Positions 42,645 to 51,931 are shown, numbered from the stretch's first letter. The stretch is DNA of 64,000 bases from Nocardiopsis coralli (GCF_014892575.1 NZ_JADBGI010000011.1:293-64292), one strand, 5' to 3'. Notes: a model not told the origin generated them from the letters alone. Numbers and translations are program-made.

Positions 42645-44225
42645 TCAGTCCCCGTACGCGCCCCCGCCCGAGTCCCGCATGTCGAGGTCGCGGTTGAGCT
42701 TCTGGAAGACGTCGTGGTCGATCCGCCCCTCCCGGTACAGCGACTCCAGCCGGTCCCGGCGGGCCTGGATGATCTGCCCGTGCACCGCCACCCCGCTCTC
42801 GAAGCGCCGCCGTGCGCCGTCGTCCTCCGACATCAGGCCCTGGAGCTCGGAGAGCCGGCGTGAGTACACCGAACGCACCGACTCGGCGGTCTTCTCGTCC
42901 ACGGCCCCGGAGGTCTGCAGCTCGTCCACCTTCTGCAGGGCCGCGCAGCTCATCTCGTAGTCGGCGTCGAGCACCTCGCGCTGCATCTGGTCGCCCTTGG
43001 TCAGGCCCAGCTTGCGCAGCAGGAGGGGCAGGGTCAGGCCCTGGATCAGGAGCGTGCCCATGACCACCACCCCGGCGATGTAGATGAGGCCGCCCCGTTC
43101 GGTGAAGGCCTCCCCGCCGATCGTCGCCGGCAGGGACAGCGCGATGGCCAGGGACACCGCGCCCCGCATACCGCTCCAGCCGATCACCACACGTTCGCGC
43201 AGGTTCGACACGTCCAGTTCCAGCCGCGGTACGAACTGCTGCAACGGGATCACCGCCAGCATCAGCAGCATCCTCAGCACCACCGCGACCAGCGTGACCA
43301 CCAGGGCCACCCAGGTCAGCTGCCACAGGGAGTAGTGCTCCTGCACCGACGTGACCACCGCGTCCAGCTGCAGCCCGAGCAGGACGAAGAGCATCGCCTC
43401 CAGCAGCGTCACCAGGGTCTTCCACACCACCTGCCCGGTCAGCCGCACGCGCGGCGGTAGCGGGCCCTCCCCGCGGCCGCCGAGCACGAAGCCGGCGACC
43501 ACGGCGGCCAGCACCCCGGAGAAACCGGCCTTCTCCGCGGGCACGTAGGCCACGAACGGGGTGATCAGGGCGACCATGAGCTGGATCGAGGGGTCGCGCA
43601 GCTTCGGGCGCACCCACAGGATGAACCAGGACACCAGCCCGCCGTAGACGAGGCCGCCGACGACCACCGAACCCAGCGTCACCAGGCCCTCGGTCGGCGG
43701 CAGCGGGTGCGCCATCGAGGTCACCGCCAGGCTGAACAGGGTCAGGGCCACCCCGTCGTTGACCAGGCTCTCGCCCTCCAGGATCGTCATGACCCGGCGC
43801 GGGGTGCCCACCCGTTTGAGGATCGCCGACGCCGAGACCGCGTCCGTGGGCGCCACCGCCGCGCCCAGGGCGATGGCGGCCGGCCACTCCACGGCCGGGA
43901 TCAGCACGTAGATCACCGAGGCCATCCCGAACGCCGTCACCAGGGTGACCCCCACCGACATCACCAGGATGGGCCGGAACAGGTTGCGCATGTCCTTCGG
44001 CGAGGAGAAGAACGCCGCGTTGTAGATCAGCGGCGGCAGGAACACCAGGAGGATCACCTCGGGGGTGATCGACAGCGAGTGCATCCAGGGCACCACGCCG
44101 AGCACCATCCCCAGCAGGACCAGGACGATCGCGCTCGGCACACGCAGCCGGCCGGCCGCCAGCTGTCCCACGATCACCGCGACCACCACGACCAGCGTCG
44201 CGATCACGTACTCCTCGACGTCCAC
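42645..44225 (-). CDS. Na+/H+ antiporter, CPA1/NhaP family
   Basis: A 526-residue membrane protein with about 12 helices. Key CPA1 features are LVFLPPLIYNAAFFSSP, the ion-binding GAAVAPTDAVSASAIL (with the conserved Asp), LEGESLVNDGVALTLFS, and the later ERVVIGWSGMRGAVSLAIALSLP. A charged helical C-terminus of about 100 residues ends in a short GGGAYGD tail. It exchanges Na+ or K+ for H+ in pH or salt homeostasis. The GTG start is the best of several. The gene is divergent from the methyltransferase. Confidence 0.92.
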   Translation of the reverse strand: MDVEEYVIATLVVVVAVIVGQLAAGRLRVPSAIVLVLLGMVLGVVPWMHSLSITPEVILLVFLPPLIYNAAFFSSPKDMRNLFRPILVMSVGVTLVTAFGMASVIYVLIPAVEWPAAIALGAAVAPTDAVSASAILKRVGTPRRVMTILEGESLVNDGVALTLFSLAVTSMAHPLPPTEGLVTLGSVVVGGLVYGGLVSWFILWVRPKLRDPSIQLMVALITPFVAYVPAEKAGFSGVLAAVVAGFVLGGRGEGPLPPRVRLTGQVVWKTLVTLLEAMLFVLLGLQLDAVVTSVQEHYSLWQLTWVALVVTLVAVVLRMLLMLAVIPLQQFVPRLELDVSNLRERVVIGWSGMRGAVSLAIALSLPATIGGEAFTERGGLIYIAGVVVMGTLLIQGLTLPLLLRKLGLTKGDQMQREVLDADYEMSCAALQKVDELQTSGAVDEKTAESVRSVYSRRLSELQGLMSEDDGARRRFESGVAVHGQIIQARRDRLESLYREGRIDHDVFQKLNRDLDMRDSGGGAYGD

Positions 44226-44340
44226 ACGTCCCCCGTCCACCGAAACACTGAGAACCCAAATGGTGACTGTCAGTAGTATGAGCGGGCCGAGGGGGCCACC
44301 GCCGCCCGGGACCCGCAGTCGGACCAGGAGAGATACGACA

Positions 44341-45363
44341 GTGCTGAACGAGGCGACCGCCCCAGCCGAACGCACCGAGGCCCCACTGGCGGGGCTCGTC
44401 TCCTCGGCGATGCTCGTGCACGCCGTCTCGGCCCTGCTCGACCTCGGCGTGGTCGACCTCCTGGAGGACGGCCCGCGGGAGCTCGCCGACCTCGCGCGGG
44501 AGACCGGGGTCCCAGCCGAACGCCTGACCGTGGTCCTGCGCGCGGTCACCGCCGCCGGCCTGGTCCGCCAACCTGCCCCCGGGCGCCACGAACTCACCCC
44601 GGCCGGCAACCACCTGCGCCGCGGCGACGCCCTCGGCCTGCGCGACCTGTTCCGGATGTGCACCCATGGCGACTTCTTCCGCGCGTGGTCCCAGCTCGGC
44701 GCCGCCGTGGAGACCGGCCGCAGCCCGTTCGAACTGCAGACCGGCCGCGGGCTCTTCCCCTACCTGGCGGGGCGGCCCGAGGAGTCCGAGCTCTTCCGCC
44801 GCGCGATGAACGCCTCCGCCCCCGCCGACGTGCTGCTGCGTGCCGCGGACCTGTCCGGAGCCGCCACCGTCGCCGACCTCGGCGGGGGAGAGGGCGCCAC
44901 TCTCGCCGCCGTCCTGCGGGCCCGCCCGGGGGCCGCGGGTGTGCTCTTCGACCTGCCCGAGGTCGTGGCCGGGGCCGGTCCCCTGCTGCGGCGCGAAGGG
45001 GTGGCCGACCGGTGCACCGTCGTGAGCGGCGACCTCTTCGAGGGCGTTCCGGCCGGCGCCGACGTCTACGTCATGGCCAGGGTCCTGCAGAACTGGGGTC
45101 CCGAGGACGCGGTCCGGATCCTGCGCAACGTACGCGACGCGATGCCGGAGACGGGCCGCCTGCTCGTGGTCGGCCACCTCTCCGACGACGAGCGCCCCGA
45201 CCCCTTCGTCGAGGCGATCGGGCTGAGCATGTACGTGCTCTACGGGGCCCCGCCGCGCACCCGCGCGGACCACGAGGGGCTGTTCGCCCGGGCCGGGTTG
45301 GCGCTGCACGCGGTCCACCCGGTCCCGGACGGCGCATCGGTCATGGACGTCCGTCGCGCGTGA
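44341..45363 (+). CDS. SAM-dependent O-methyltransferase (plant/ActM-like family 2)
   Basis: A 340-residue methyltransferase. The N-terminal winged-helix dimerisation domain has ELADLARETGVPAERLTVVLRAVTAAGLV; the C-terminal Rossmann domain has VADLGGGEGATLAAVL (DLGGGxG), VLFDLPEVV, and VMARVLQNWG where the catalytic base His of related enzymes is replaced. It likely methylates a small natural product. It is convergent with the cyclodipeptide synthase, overlapping its end by 23 bp; nocazine clusters in Nocardiopsis contain methyltransferases that decorate the diketopiperazine, so it may act on that product. GGAGAG precedes the GTG. Confidence 0.85.
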   Translation: MLNEATAPAERTEAPLAGLVSSAMLVHAVSALLDLGVVDLLEDGPRELADLARETGVPAERLTVVLRAVTAAGLVRQPAPGRHELTPAGNHLRRGDALGLRDLFRMCTHGDFFRAWSQLGAAVETGRSPFELQTGRGLFPYLAGRPEESELFRRAMNASAPADVLLRAADLSGAATVADLGGGEGATLAAVLRARPGAAGVLFDLPEVVAGAGPLLRREGVADRCTVVSGDLFEGVPAGADVYVMARVLQNWGPEDAVRILRNVRDAMPETGRLLVVGHLSDDERPDPFVEAIGLSMYVLYGAPPRTRADHEGLFARAGLALHAVHPVPDGASVMDVRRA

Positions 45364-46066
45364 GCGGCCGCACCACCGCGTGCGCCTGCCCTGTGTGGAA
45401 ACAGGAACCCTCGTCGTGCAGCTGCTCCACGACCGGCAGCAGGTCGTGGTAACAGCACACCGACGAGGGCACCCCCAACACCTCCGGGGTGGCCAGCAGG
45501 AACGGCAGCTCGGCGTGCAGGTAGGCCAGGCCGGCCCGGAACCGTGCGTCGTCGGCCGCCGCCCCGCCGCCGAGCAGCTTCCCGACGTGGGCCTCGCACG
45601 CGCCGCGCACACGCGCGTTGGTGTCGAACTCCCGCTCCAGCCGGTCCCGCACCGTGCGGTACCCGGGCAGGCCGACCGTCTCCGACAGCGCCAGGGAACG
45701 CAGATGCCCGGGGACGGCACCGACCGCCTCCAGCGCGCGGCGGATACGGCGGCGCACGTCCCGGAGCGAGCGCTTGGTGCGGCGGGCCGCCTGCTCCTCG
45801 TCGGCGCCGCCGGCCCGGTGCATGGTGTCCAGGTGCAGGTCGGTGTGGAGTACGTCGATGTGGGCGAAGCGCCGGCCCGCCCACCGCAGCAGCTGGGTGA
45901 GGCGTTCCTGGGTGAAGTAGCCGTTGCCCGCACTGACGCCGATGAGCGCGTGCTCCCCTCGGGCGAGCACACGCGCGCACGAGCGGGTGAAGGGCCGCAC
46001 CTCGAGGCCGTCCTCCATCCGCAGGTCCTCGGGCGCGGAGCGGGTGGGCTCAGGCGGAGACGGCAT
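45341..46066 (-). CDS. albC: tRNA-dependent cyclodipeptide synthase (AlbC-like)
   Basis: A 241-residue enzyme that joins two aminoacyl-tRNAs into a diketopiperazine. Motifs are the catalytic Ser45 in LIGVSAGNGYF, then Tyr182 and Glu186 in AYLHAELPFLLATPEVLG, and GVPSSVCCYHDL. The subfamily signature residues read Asn48-Tyr206-His207, i.e. an N-Y-H variant and not the N-Y-Q of AlbC. Length is close to AlbC. The pocket residues do not allow the amino acids to be named. It is the last gene of an albA-albB-albC operon, overlapping albB by 17 bp. Confidence 0.93.
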   Translation of the reverse strand: MPSPPEPTRSAPEDLRMEDGLEVRPFTRSCARVLARGEHALIGVSAGNGYFTQERLTQLLRWAGRRFAHIDVLHTDLHLDTMHRAGGADEEQAARRTKRSLRDVRRRIRRALEAVGAVPGHLRSLALSETVGLPGYRTVRDRLEREFDTNARVRGACEAHVGKLLGGGAAADDARFRAGLAYLHAELPFLLATPEVLGVPSSVCCYHDLLPVVEQLHDEGSCFHTGQAHAVVRPLTRDGRP

Positions 46067-46370
46067 CGGTCTCCTCCAGCACGGCAGCGAGCCGGTCGCA
46101 GAGGTCGTCGAGCAGGACGTCGAGTTCGCGGTCGGCCATCGCGCCGCACATGACGTCCTCCATGCGTGTGCGCAGTCCGTCCAGCCCGGGATGATCGCCG
46201 TGGCCCAGGTCGGAGCGCAGCGCCAGGACCCGGCGTGCGGCGTCCAGGCAGCGCAGCGGTCCGTACTCGCGGGGTTCCTCCAGCAGTCCGCGGCCGCTGC
46301 TGAGCAGGTAGGCGGCGAGCAGCAGGAGCTCCTCGCCGGTGTGTGGGGCCTCAGCCGTGCCAGCGCTCAT
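46050..46370 (-). CDS. albB: Cyclodipeptide oxidase small subunit (AlbB-like)
   Basis: A 106-residue helical protein: GEELLLLAAYLLSSGRGLLEEP, then LRCLDAARRVLALRSDLG and MADRELDVLLDDLCDRLAAVLEE. Size, helical pattern and position between a nitroreductase-fold protein and a cyclodipeptide synthase match AlbB, which assembles with AlbA into filaments that dehydrogenate the diketopiperazine side chains. Sequence identity alone is modest, so the call leans on gene order. It overlaps its neighbours at both ends, showing coupling. Confidence 0.85.
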   Translation of the reverse strand: MSAGTAEAPHTGEELLLLAAYLLSSGRGLLEEPREYGPLRCLDAARRVLALRSDLGHGDHPGLDGLRTRMEDVMCGAMADRELDVLLDDLCDRLAAVLEETDAVSA

Positions 46371-46902
46371 CGCTGATCACCTCGTTCCGGTCGCGTCGTG
46401 GGGCCTTGTCGATGGGGCGTGCTGGGTGGCCGATCGTCACCAGGAGCAGGGGTTCGAGGTGGTCGGGCAGGCCGAGGAAGCGTCGGACGGGGGCTCTGCG
46501 GAAGCTCGCCGTGGGGCACCCGCCCAGGCCGAGGGCGTGCGCCGCGAGCAGCAGGTTCTCCACCGCCATGGCGACGCAGAGCATGCCCTCGTCCCAGGAA
46601 CCCTCTCCGCCCACGGCGCGGGTGCGGTCGAAGCAGGCGGCCACGACCAGGGGTGGGGGTTCGATGATGCCGGGGGAGAAGGCCCGGAGCAGCCGGAGCG
46701 TTCTGCGGCGGCGGACGGTGACGAAGGCCCACGCCTGTTTGTTCGAGGCGGAGGGCGCGGCGAGCAGGGCGTCCGTCAGGTGTTCGAGGAGGTCGTCCGC
46801 GACGGGCCTGCCGTCGAAGGCGCGTACCACCCGCCGCGTGGTCAGTACTCGCAGGGCGTGGGCGGCCTGTGCCTCCGCCTCCGGCCCCGCGTCGGTGCTC
46901 AC
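46351..46902 (-). CDS. albA: Cyclodipeptide oxidase large subunit (AlbA-like, nitroreductase fold)
   Basis: A 183-residue FMN-dependent oxidoreductase of nitroreductase fold: TTRRVVRAFDGRPV at the N-terminus, AAPSASNKQAWAFVTVR for FMN contacts, MLCVAMAVENLLLAAHALGLGGCPTASF and LLLVTIGHPARP. With AlbB it introduces C-alpha/C-beta double bonds into the cyclodipeptide. The GTG at 46902 is chosen because GAGG lies nine nt upstream; the in-frame GTG at 46917 adds five residues. It follows fbiB after 233 bp that include hairpins and an AT-rich patch (46923-46957) that may be its promoter. Confidence 0.88.
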   Translation of the reverse strand: MSTDAGPEAEAQAAHALRVLTTRRVVRAFDGRPVADDLLEHLTDALLAAPSASNKQAWAFVTVRRRRTLRLLRAFSPGIIEPPPLVVAACFDRTRAVGGEGSWDEGMLCVAMAVENLLLAAHALGLGGCPTASFRRAPVRRFLGLPDHLEPLLLVTIGHPARPIDKAPRRDRNEVISDERWHG

Positions 46903-47046
46903 CACACTGAGCCTCACTCTCTGTCAAAGGTAAAATGCAGTGAGTAATATAACGCGTCGTACGACCGCCCGTCCCATGGTCGGACGGGTTTCTCCGCCGG
47001 AAAGGTCACCCACTCACCGTGTCCACCACTTCCCTCCCGCAGGCAG

Positions 47047-47129
47047 GGCTCAGCGAGGCCTGAGCCCGCCCGGCCCGGCCACCCCGGCCCGGACACACGC
47101 GGGGCCGGACGCAGCACGCGCCCGGCCCC
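47047..47129 (-). terminator. Two hairpins between fbiB and albA
   Basis: GGGGCCGG/CCGGCCCC (47101-47129) and GGCTCAG/CTGAGCC (47047-47066) follow the fbiB stop and probably end the fbiAB message, separating it from the cyclodipeptide operon. Confidence 0.55.
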
Positions 47130-47149
47130 CGTTCAACGCTCCGCGGCGG

Positions 47150-48445
47150 TCACCGCACCACGAGGAAGTCGCCGGCCTCCCGCGGCGGGCGGTCGGCCGG
47201 GGCCTCGGCCGCGTACCCCACGGCCACCGACCCCATCGGCTGCCAGTCCTCCGGCAGGTCCAGGACCTTGCGCACCACGTCGGCGCAGAACATCGTCGAC
47301 GAGATCCACGCCGAGCCGAGACCCTCCATCGCCAGCGCCACGAGCAGGTTCTGCACACCCGCGCCCATCGCCACGTGGAACATCGTGCGCTCGGCGTCGG
47401 ACCGCCGCGCGTCCGGGTAGGGGTGCGCGCCGTCGGCGACCAGGAACGGCACCACCAGGCACGGCGCGGCCCGCAGCACGTCCCCACGGCGGGTGCGCCG
47501 TGCGATCTGCTCCTCGGTGAAGCCGTCCGCGCGCAGGTCCGCGATCCAGGCGTCGAGCATCGAGTCGAGCAGGTGCTCGCGCACCTCCGGCGACTCCACC
47601 AGCACGAACCGCCACGGCGTCGTGTGGTGCGGCGCGGGCGCGGTCACGGCCGATGCGACGGCCTTGCGGACCAGGGCCGGGTCCACCGGGGTGTCGGCGA
47701 ACGACCGCACCGTGCGGCGGGCCGGGACCACGTCGCGCGATCCGTACCGGAACAGGTCCGCGTCGGCCGGGCGCACCAGGGCCGCGGCCCCGGGGCCGTC
47801 CTCCTCGGTGACCAGGTCCGCGAGACCGCCGACCACCGCCACCGGGATCCCCGCCGTCTTGCCCTTGACGAGCTCCCCGGCGCCCGCGATCTCGTCGGCG
47901 ACCGCGTTGACCGTGGCCTCCATGATCTGGCCGCGGCTGTCGGGGGTCCCGCGCAGGTCCTCCAGGGGACGGATCCCCGCCGCCCCGATGGCCACGTCGG
48001 TCTGCCCGATGCGCCAGGGCCGGCCGAACGTGTCGGAGACCACGACGGCGACGTTCACGCCCAGGCGCTCGCGCAGCCCCGCCCGCAGTGCACGGGCCGA
48101 GGCGTCGGAGTCCTCCGGGAGCAGCAGCACCGTGCCGGGGTCGACGTTGGAGGCGTCCACCCCCGCGGCCGCCATGACCAGGCCCTGGCGGGTCTGCACG
48201 ATGCGGGTGTGCCCGGCCCGGGCCACCACACGCTCGGTCTCGGCCGTGATGGCGTCCTCGCGGTCCGTGCGCCGCGAACGCCCCTCGGCCTTGCTCACGA
48301 TCTTGGAGGTCACGACGAGCACGTCGCCGTCGGACAGTGCGGTGCCCGACGCGTGCACGGCTTCGGCGAGCACCCGCGCCAGGTCGTCGCCCTCACGGAC
48401 CTCCGGAACGCCGGGCAGGCCGCGCACGTGCAGTTCCGCGATCAC
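47150..48445 (-). CDS. fbiB: Coenzyme F420:L-glutamate ligase, bifunctional
   Basis: A 431-residue fusion. The N-terminal CofE-like ligase (residues 1-240) has [32 protein letters not shown] and [21 protein letters not shown], and adds L-glutamates to the coenzyme. The C-terminal nitroreductase-fold domain (about 250-431) has [21 protein letters not shown] and [16 protein letters not shown], and reduces dehydro-F420-0 with FMNH2 in mycobacteria. The start overlaps the fbiA stop by 4 bp (GTGA). Confidence 0.96.
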   Translation of the reverse strand: MIAELHVRGLPGVPEVREGDDLARVLAEAVHASGTALSDGDVLVVTSKIVSKAEGRSRRTDREDAITAETERVVARAGHTRIVQTRQGLVMAAAGVDASNVDPGTVLLLPEDSDASARALRAGLRERLGVNVAVVVSDTFGRPWRIGQTDVAIGAAGIRPLEDLRGTPDSRGQIMEATVNAVADEIAGAGELVKGKTAGIPVAVVGGLADLVTEEDGPGAAALVRPADADLFRYGSRDVVPARRTVRSFADTPVDPALVRKAVASAVTAPAPHHTTPWRFVLVESPEVREHLLDSMLDAWIADLRADGFTEEQIARRTRRGDVLRAAPCLVVPFLVADGAHPYPDARRSDAERTMFHVAMGAGVQNLLVALAMEGLGSAWISSTMFCADVVRKVLDLPEDWQPMGSVAVGYAAEAPADRPPREAGDFLVVR

Positions 48446-49422
48446 GCGCGTGCCTCCGAGAGCTCGACGGCCAGGTCCACGGCTGCCCGGGCCAGCGCCT
48501 CGGTGGAGTCCGGGTCACTCATGTACAGGGGGCGGGAGCGCACCTCGACTCCCTCCACCTCGGTGCCCGCGTCGGCCTCGTCGACCAGCCACCCGTCGAG
48601 CAGGTCCGCGCCCAGGTGTTCGGCGACCGCGCCTGCGTCGGTCTCCACGCCGATGGCGGACAGGCACGCGTCGGCCATCCCGCGCACGGGCGCGCCGCCG
48701 ATGATGGGGGAGACCCCGACGACGGTCTTCTCGGCCATGGCTTCACGGATCCCGGGGACCTGGAAGACCGAGCCCACGCTCACCACCGGGTTCGACGGCG
48801 GCAGGATCACCGCGTCGGCCTGCGCGATCGCGTCCAGCACACCCGGCGCCGGCTTGGCCGACTCCGCGCCCACCGACACGAACTGCCGCGCGGGCAGCTC
48901 GGCCCGGTGCTTGATCCACCACTCCTGGAAGTGGATCGCACGCGTGCGGCCCTCCTCCTCGACGACCACGTGCGTCTCCACCTGGTCGTCGGTCATCGGC
49001 AGCAGCCGCACTCCGGGCTGCCAGCGGTCGCACAGCGCCTCGGTCACGGCGGACAGGGGGAACCTCGCGGCGATCATCTGCGCGCGTACGATGTGCGTGG
49101 CGGTGTCGCGGTCGCCGAGGCCGAACCACGTGGGTTTCATGCCGTAGGCGGCGAGTTCCTCCTTGACGGTGAAGGACTCGTCCTTCCTCCCCCACCCCCG
49201 GTCCTCGTCGATACCGCCGCCCAGGGTGTACATCACAGTGTCCAGATCCGGACAGATCCGGAGCCCGAACAGTGTGATGTCGTCGCCGGTGTTCCCGATG
49301 ACGGTGATGGAAGGGTTTGTGGTCTGCTCTTCGGAGGCCGGCGCGTCCGTTCCGAGAGCGGCCTTGAGGCCGCGCAGGAAGCGGGCGCCGCCGATACCGC
49401 CTGCCGGTACGACTATCCGCAT
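48442..49422 (-). CDS. fbiA: 2-phospholactate/phosphoenolpyruvate transferase (CofD/FbiA)
   Basis: A 326-residue enzyme transferring the phosphoenolpyruvyl (or phospholactyl) group to FO to give (dehydro-)F420-0. Motifs are [15 protein letters not shown] at the N-terminus, [33 protein letters not shown], and [16 protein letters not shown]. It starts at the ATG of 49422, which gives the standard N-terminus. It forms an operon with fbiB and faces the repetitive membrane protein gene divergently. In M. tuberculosis fbiAB also lie next to whiB2. Confidence 0.96.
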   Translation of the reverse strand: MRIVVPAGGIGGARFLRGLKAALGTDAPASEEQTTNPSITVIGNTGDDITLFGLRICPDLDTVMYTLGGGIDEDRGWGRKDESFTVKEELAAYGMKPTWFGLGDRDTATHIVRAQMIAARFPLSAVTEALCDRWQPGVRLLPMTDDQVETHVVVEEEGRTRAIHFQEWWIKHRAELPARQFVSVGAESAKPAPGVLDAIAQADAVILPPSNPVVSVGSVFQVPGIREAMAEKTVVGVSPIIGGAPVRGMADACLSAIGVETDAGAVAEHLGADLLDGWLVDEADAGTEVEGVEVRSRPLYMSDPDSTEALARAAVDLAVELSEARA

Positions 49423-49506
49423 GCGTCCAAGTCTGGCAGGCTGGTGCCGTGTATGGGTCGTCTGCCCCGTGGTGCGACCCGAGCGGCGTGTGACCGTACC
49501 GAGACG

Positions 49507-49522
49507 GGGGTTCGCGAACCCC
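49507..49522. promoter_or_regulatory. 16-bp perfect palindrome upstream of fbiA
   Basis: GGGGTTCGCGAACCCC lies 85 nt before fbiA in the 247-bp divergent region. It could be an operator for fbiA or for the repetitive membrane protein gene. Nothing else is recognised in this gap. Confidence 0.45.
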
Positions 49523-49669
49523 GGTGCGTCGGCCGCCATCCCACTTCACGGCCCGGAGTGTCCGGCTGTCCCCATTTCTGCCTGGACCCGGCCGATTCAC
49601 CCGACTGTCCGACGATATGCCAAGCTTCCACCGACGCGACGGCGATGAAGCGGAAGAGGGGAACCTCTC

Positions 49670-51394
49670 TTGAACAACGAAACTCTAGAACGCTTGCGCC
49701 TTCCCGCGGCGTGGGTGCTGATCGGTGCGGTCGGCGCCTCGATGCTGTCCGGGTTGATCGGTCTGATCGCGCGCTCCACCGCTTCCTCCGGGTTGGGTTC
49801 GGAGTACGATCCCGGCTTCCCGGGGGCGATGGCGAGCTCCGGCCAGTCCTTCTTCGGTCTGCCGGTCCTGATCCTTCTCGTGGGTGCGGTCGCCCTGGTG
49901 CTGACCAGTGAGCGCACGAGGCCCTCCGCTCTCCCGGTCGTCGTGACCGCCATGGTCATGACGGGTGTGGGTCTGCTCTTCGCGGCCATCAACCTCGTCA
50001 CCGTGTTCATGCAGCACGCGGACGACATGGGCATGGGCTTCGCCGGGTTCATCGGCCTCTTCGTGACCGGTGCCCCGCTGGCCCTGTTCGGGTTCTTCCT
50101 CCTGAAGGCCTTCAACGACCCGAACCTGGTCCCGCGCCCCGTGCCGCAGGTCGGCCAGTACAACCCGCAGGGCTTCCCGCCCGCGACCGGCGCGCAGCAG
50201 TCCTTCGCCGGGTACGGCCAGGACCCGTACGGCCAGCAGGGCTACGGTCAGGACCCCTACGGTCAGCAGGCGTACGGGCAGGACCCGTACGGCCAGCAGC
50301 AGGCGGCCGCGTACGGCACCGGCGGCCAGCAGGCCTACGGTCAGGACGCCTACGGGCAGCAGCAGGCCGCGGCCTACGGGACCGGCGGTCAGCAGGCCTA
50401 CGACCCCAACGCCTACGGACAGGCCTACGGTCAGGACGCTTACGGCCAGCAGCAGGCCGCGGCCTACGGCACGGGCGGTCAGCAGGCCTACGACCCCAAC
50501 GCCTACGGACAGGCCGACGGCAGCGGTGCGCAGCAGGCCTACGACCCCAACGCCGACGGACAGGCCTACGGTCAGGACGCTGACGGCCAGCAGCAGGCCG
50601 CGGCCTACGGGACGGGCGGTCAGCAGGCCTACGACCCCGACGCCTACGGACAGGCCTACGGCAGCGGTGCGCAGCAGGCGTACGACCCCAACGCGTACGG
50701 CCAGCAGGGCTACGGTCAGGACCCCTACGGTCAGCAGGCGTACGGGCAGGACCCGTACGGCCAGCAGCAGGCGGCCGCGTACGGCACGGGTGGCCGGCAG
50801 GCCTACGACCCCAACGCCTACGGACAGGCCTACGGCAGCGGTGCGCAGCAGGCGTACGACCCCAACGCGTACGGCCAGCAGGGCTACGGTCAGGACCCCT
50901 ACGGTCAGCAGGCGTACGGGCAGGACCCGTACGGCCAGCAGCAGGCGGCCGCGTACGGCACGGGTGGCCAGCAGGCCTACGACCCCAACGCCTACGGACA
51001 GGCTTACGGGACCGGTGGCCAGCAGGCCTACGACCCCAACGCCTACGGTCAGCAGGCCTACGACCCGAACGCGTACGGGCAGGCCTACGGCAGCGGTGCG
51101 CAGCAGTCCTACGACCCGAACGCCTACGGGCAGGGGTACGACCCCTCGCAGTACGCCCCGCAGGCCGGCGCCGACCAGGCCCAGACCTCGGCCTCCGGTG
51201 AGCAGGCCGCCCAGGACGCCATCCAGTACGGGTGGTACCAGGGCGCCGAGCAGTCCTACCAGCAGGGCCAGGAGTCCACACCCGGGGCCGACGGCGGCGG
51301 GTACGGCGAGTCCGGTGCATACGGCTCTGACCAGTACGGACAGGGCGGAACCGGCGGTCAGCAGGGCTGGTACGGCAACGACGAGCAGCGCTGA
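49670..51394 (+). CDS. Four-helix membrane protein with Tyr/Gly/Gln repetitive tail
   Basis: A 574-residue protein. Four hydrophobic helices span residues 12-33, 60-78, 86-110 and 118-140, and the following 430 residues are a low-complexity domain built from [19 protein letters not shown] and AAYGTGGQQ repeats. The composition (Tyr, Gly, Gln, Ala, with Asp and Pro) resembles prion-like or phase-separating tails. The start is TTG at 49670, with a G/A-rich run just upstream. No family is recognised for the whole. The tail would face the cytoplasm or the cell wall depending on topology. DNA repeats are near-identical (see 50651-50998). Confidence 0.85.
   Translation: MNNETLERLRLPAAWVLIGAVGASMLSGLIGLIARSTASSGLGSEYDPGFPGAMASSGQSFFGLPVLILLVGAVALVLTSERTRPSALPVVVTAMVMTGVGLLFAAINLVTVFMQHADDMGMGFAGFIGLFVTGAPLALFGFFLLKAFNDPNLVPRPVPQVGQYNPQGFPPATGAQQSFAGYGQDPYGQQGYGQDPYGQQAYGQDPYGQQQAAAYGTGGQQAYGQDAYGQQQAAAYGTGGQQAYDPNAYGQAYGQDAYGQQQAAAYGTGGQQAYDPNAYGQADGSGAQQAYDPNADGQAYGQDADGQQQAAAYGTGGQQAYDPDAYGQAYGSGAQQAYDPNAYGQQGYGQDPYGQQAYGQDPYGQQQAAAYGTGGRQAYDPNAYGQAYGSGAQQAYDPNAYGQQGYGQDPYGQQAYGQDPYGQQQAAAYGTGGQQAYDPNAYGQAYGTGGQQAYDPNAYGQQAYDPNAYGQAYGSGAQQSYDPNAYGQGYDPSQYAPQAGADQAQTSASGEQAAQDAIQYGWYQGAEQSYQQGQESTPGADGGGYGESGAYGSDQYGQGGTGGQQGWYGNDEQR
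50651..50998 (+). repeat. Two 174-bp tandem repeats within the repetitive-tail gene
   Basis: Blocks 50651-50824 and 50825-50998 differ by a single base (a G/A change giving Arg or Gln in GGRQ/GGQQ). The unit is exactly 58 codons, so copy-number change keeps the frame. Shorter imperfect repeats fill 50214-51130. Confidence 0.95.
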
Positions 51395-51442
51395 CCCCGA
51401 CCAGGGACCCCGTGCTCCCCACCGCCTCGGACGTGCGTGAAT

Positions 51443-51521
51443 TGCGTGGTAATCCACAGAACGGACATCGCGGGCCCGCCGACGGCAGTTCGCGGCGTGA
51501 TATTCAGTGGATTACCACGCA
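51443..51521. promoter_or_regulatory. Paired operator-like sites upstream of whiB
   Basis: TGCGTGGTAATCCAC (51443-51457) and its perfect complement GTGGATTACCACGCA (51507-51521) flank 49 bp. Each arm holds a semi-palindrome GTGGTAATCCAC. Centre-to-centre distance is 61 bp, about six helical turns. The right arm ends 6 bp before the -35 of the whiB promoter. Confidence 0.65.
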
Positions 51522-51527
51522 GGGCGC

Positions 51528-51557
51528 TTGACGCACAGCGAGTGTCACGCGTGTAAT
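51528..51557 (+). promoter_or_regulatory. Promoter of the whiB gene
   Basis: TTGACG (51528-51533), an 18-bp spacer and TGTAAT (51552-51557). The transcript would have a leader of about 70 nt containing G/A-rich stretches and a strong AGGAGG before the start. Confidence 0.65.
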
Positions 51558-51632
51558 TTCAGGGTGGGATTCAACCCGGTCCGGGGGATGAAAAGGGCCG
51601 GGTACATCTATGGGGGGCAACAGGAGGTGCGC

Positions 51633-51920
51633 ATGAGCGAGGTCATCCCGCTGGCGCACGGCTCGGACGAGGATCTGGGCTGGCAGGAACGTGCCCTGTG
51701 CGCGCAGACCGACCCGGAGGCTTTCTTTCCCGAGAAGGGCGGCTCCACGAGGGAGGCGAAGAAGGTCTGCCAGTCGTGCGAGGTCCGGGCCGAGTGCCTG
51801 GAGTACGCGCTGGAGCACGATGAGCGCTTCGGTATCTGGGGGGGACTCTCCGAGAGGGAGCGCCGGCGGCTGAAGAAAGCTGTCGGCGGAGATTTCGATT
51901 TCCTCGCGGACATGCTCTAG
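51633..51920 (+). CDS. whiB: WhiB-family regulator, WhiB2/WhmD type
   Basis: A 95-residue Wbl protein. Cysteines for a [4Fe-4S] cluster are Cys23, then CQSCEVRAEC, with the turn FGIWGGLSERERRRLKK after it. The phrase ALCAQTDPEAFFPEKGGSTREAKKVC matches the WhiB2/WhmD (S. coelicolor WhiB) subgroup needed for sporulation septation or cell division. Proximity to fbiAB repeats the M. tuberculosis whiB2-fbiA-fbiB order. No AT hook is present. AGGAGG precedes the ATG. Confidence 0.94.
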   Translation: MSEVIPLAHGSDEDLGWQERALCAQTDPEAFFPEKGGSTREAKKVCQSCEVRAECLEYALEHDERFGIWGGLSERERRRLKKAVGGDFDFLADML

Positions 51921-51931
51921 GTGATCCGGAC

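Noticed and set aside
41452-46149. A 1565-residue open frame on the minus strand spanning chitinase, antiporter, methyltransferase and synthase genes
   Set aside because: Only its last third is real (the chitinase). The remainder is antisense or out of frame to well-recognised genes and stays open because of GC-rich third positions.
46914-47117. A 67-residue minus-strand frame upstream of albA
   Set aside because: Covers hairpins and the AT-rich patch, has no ribosome site, and low-complexity composition.
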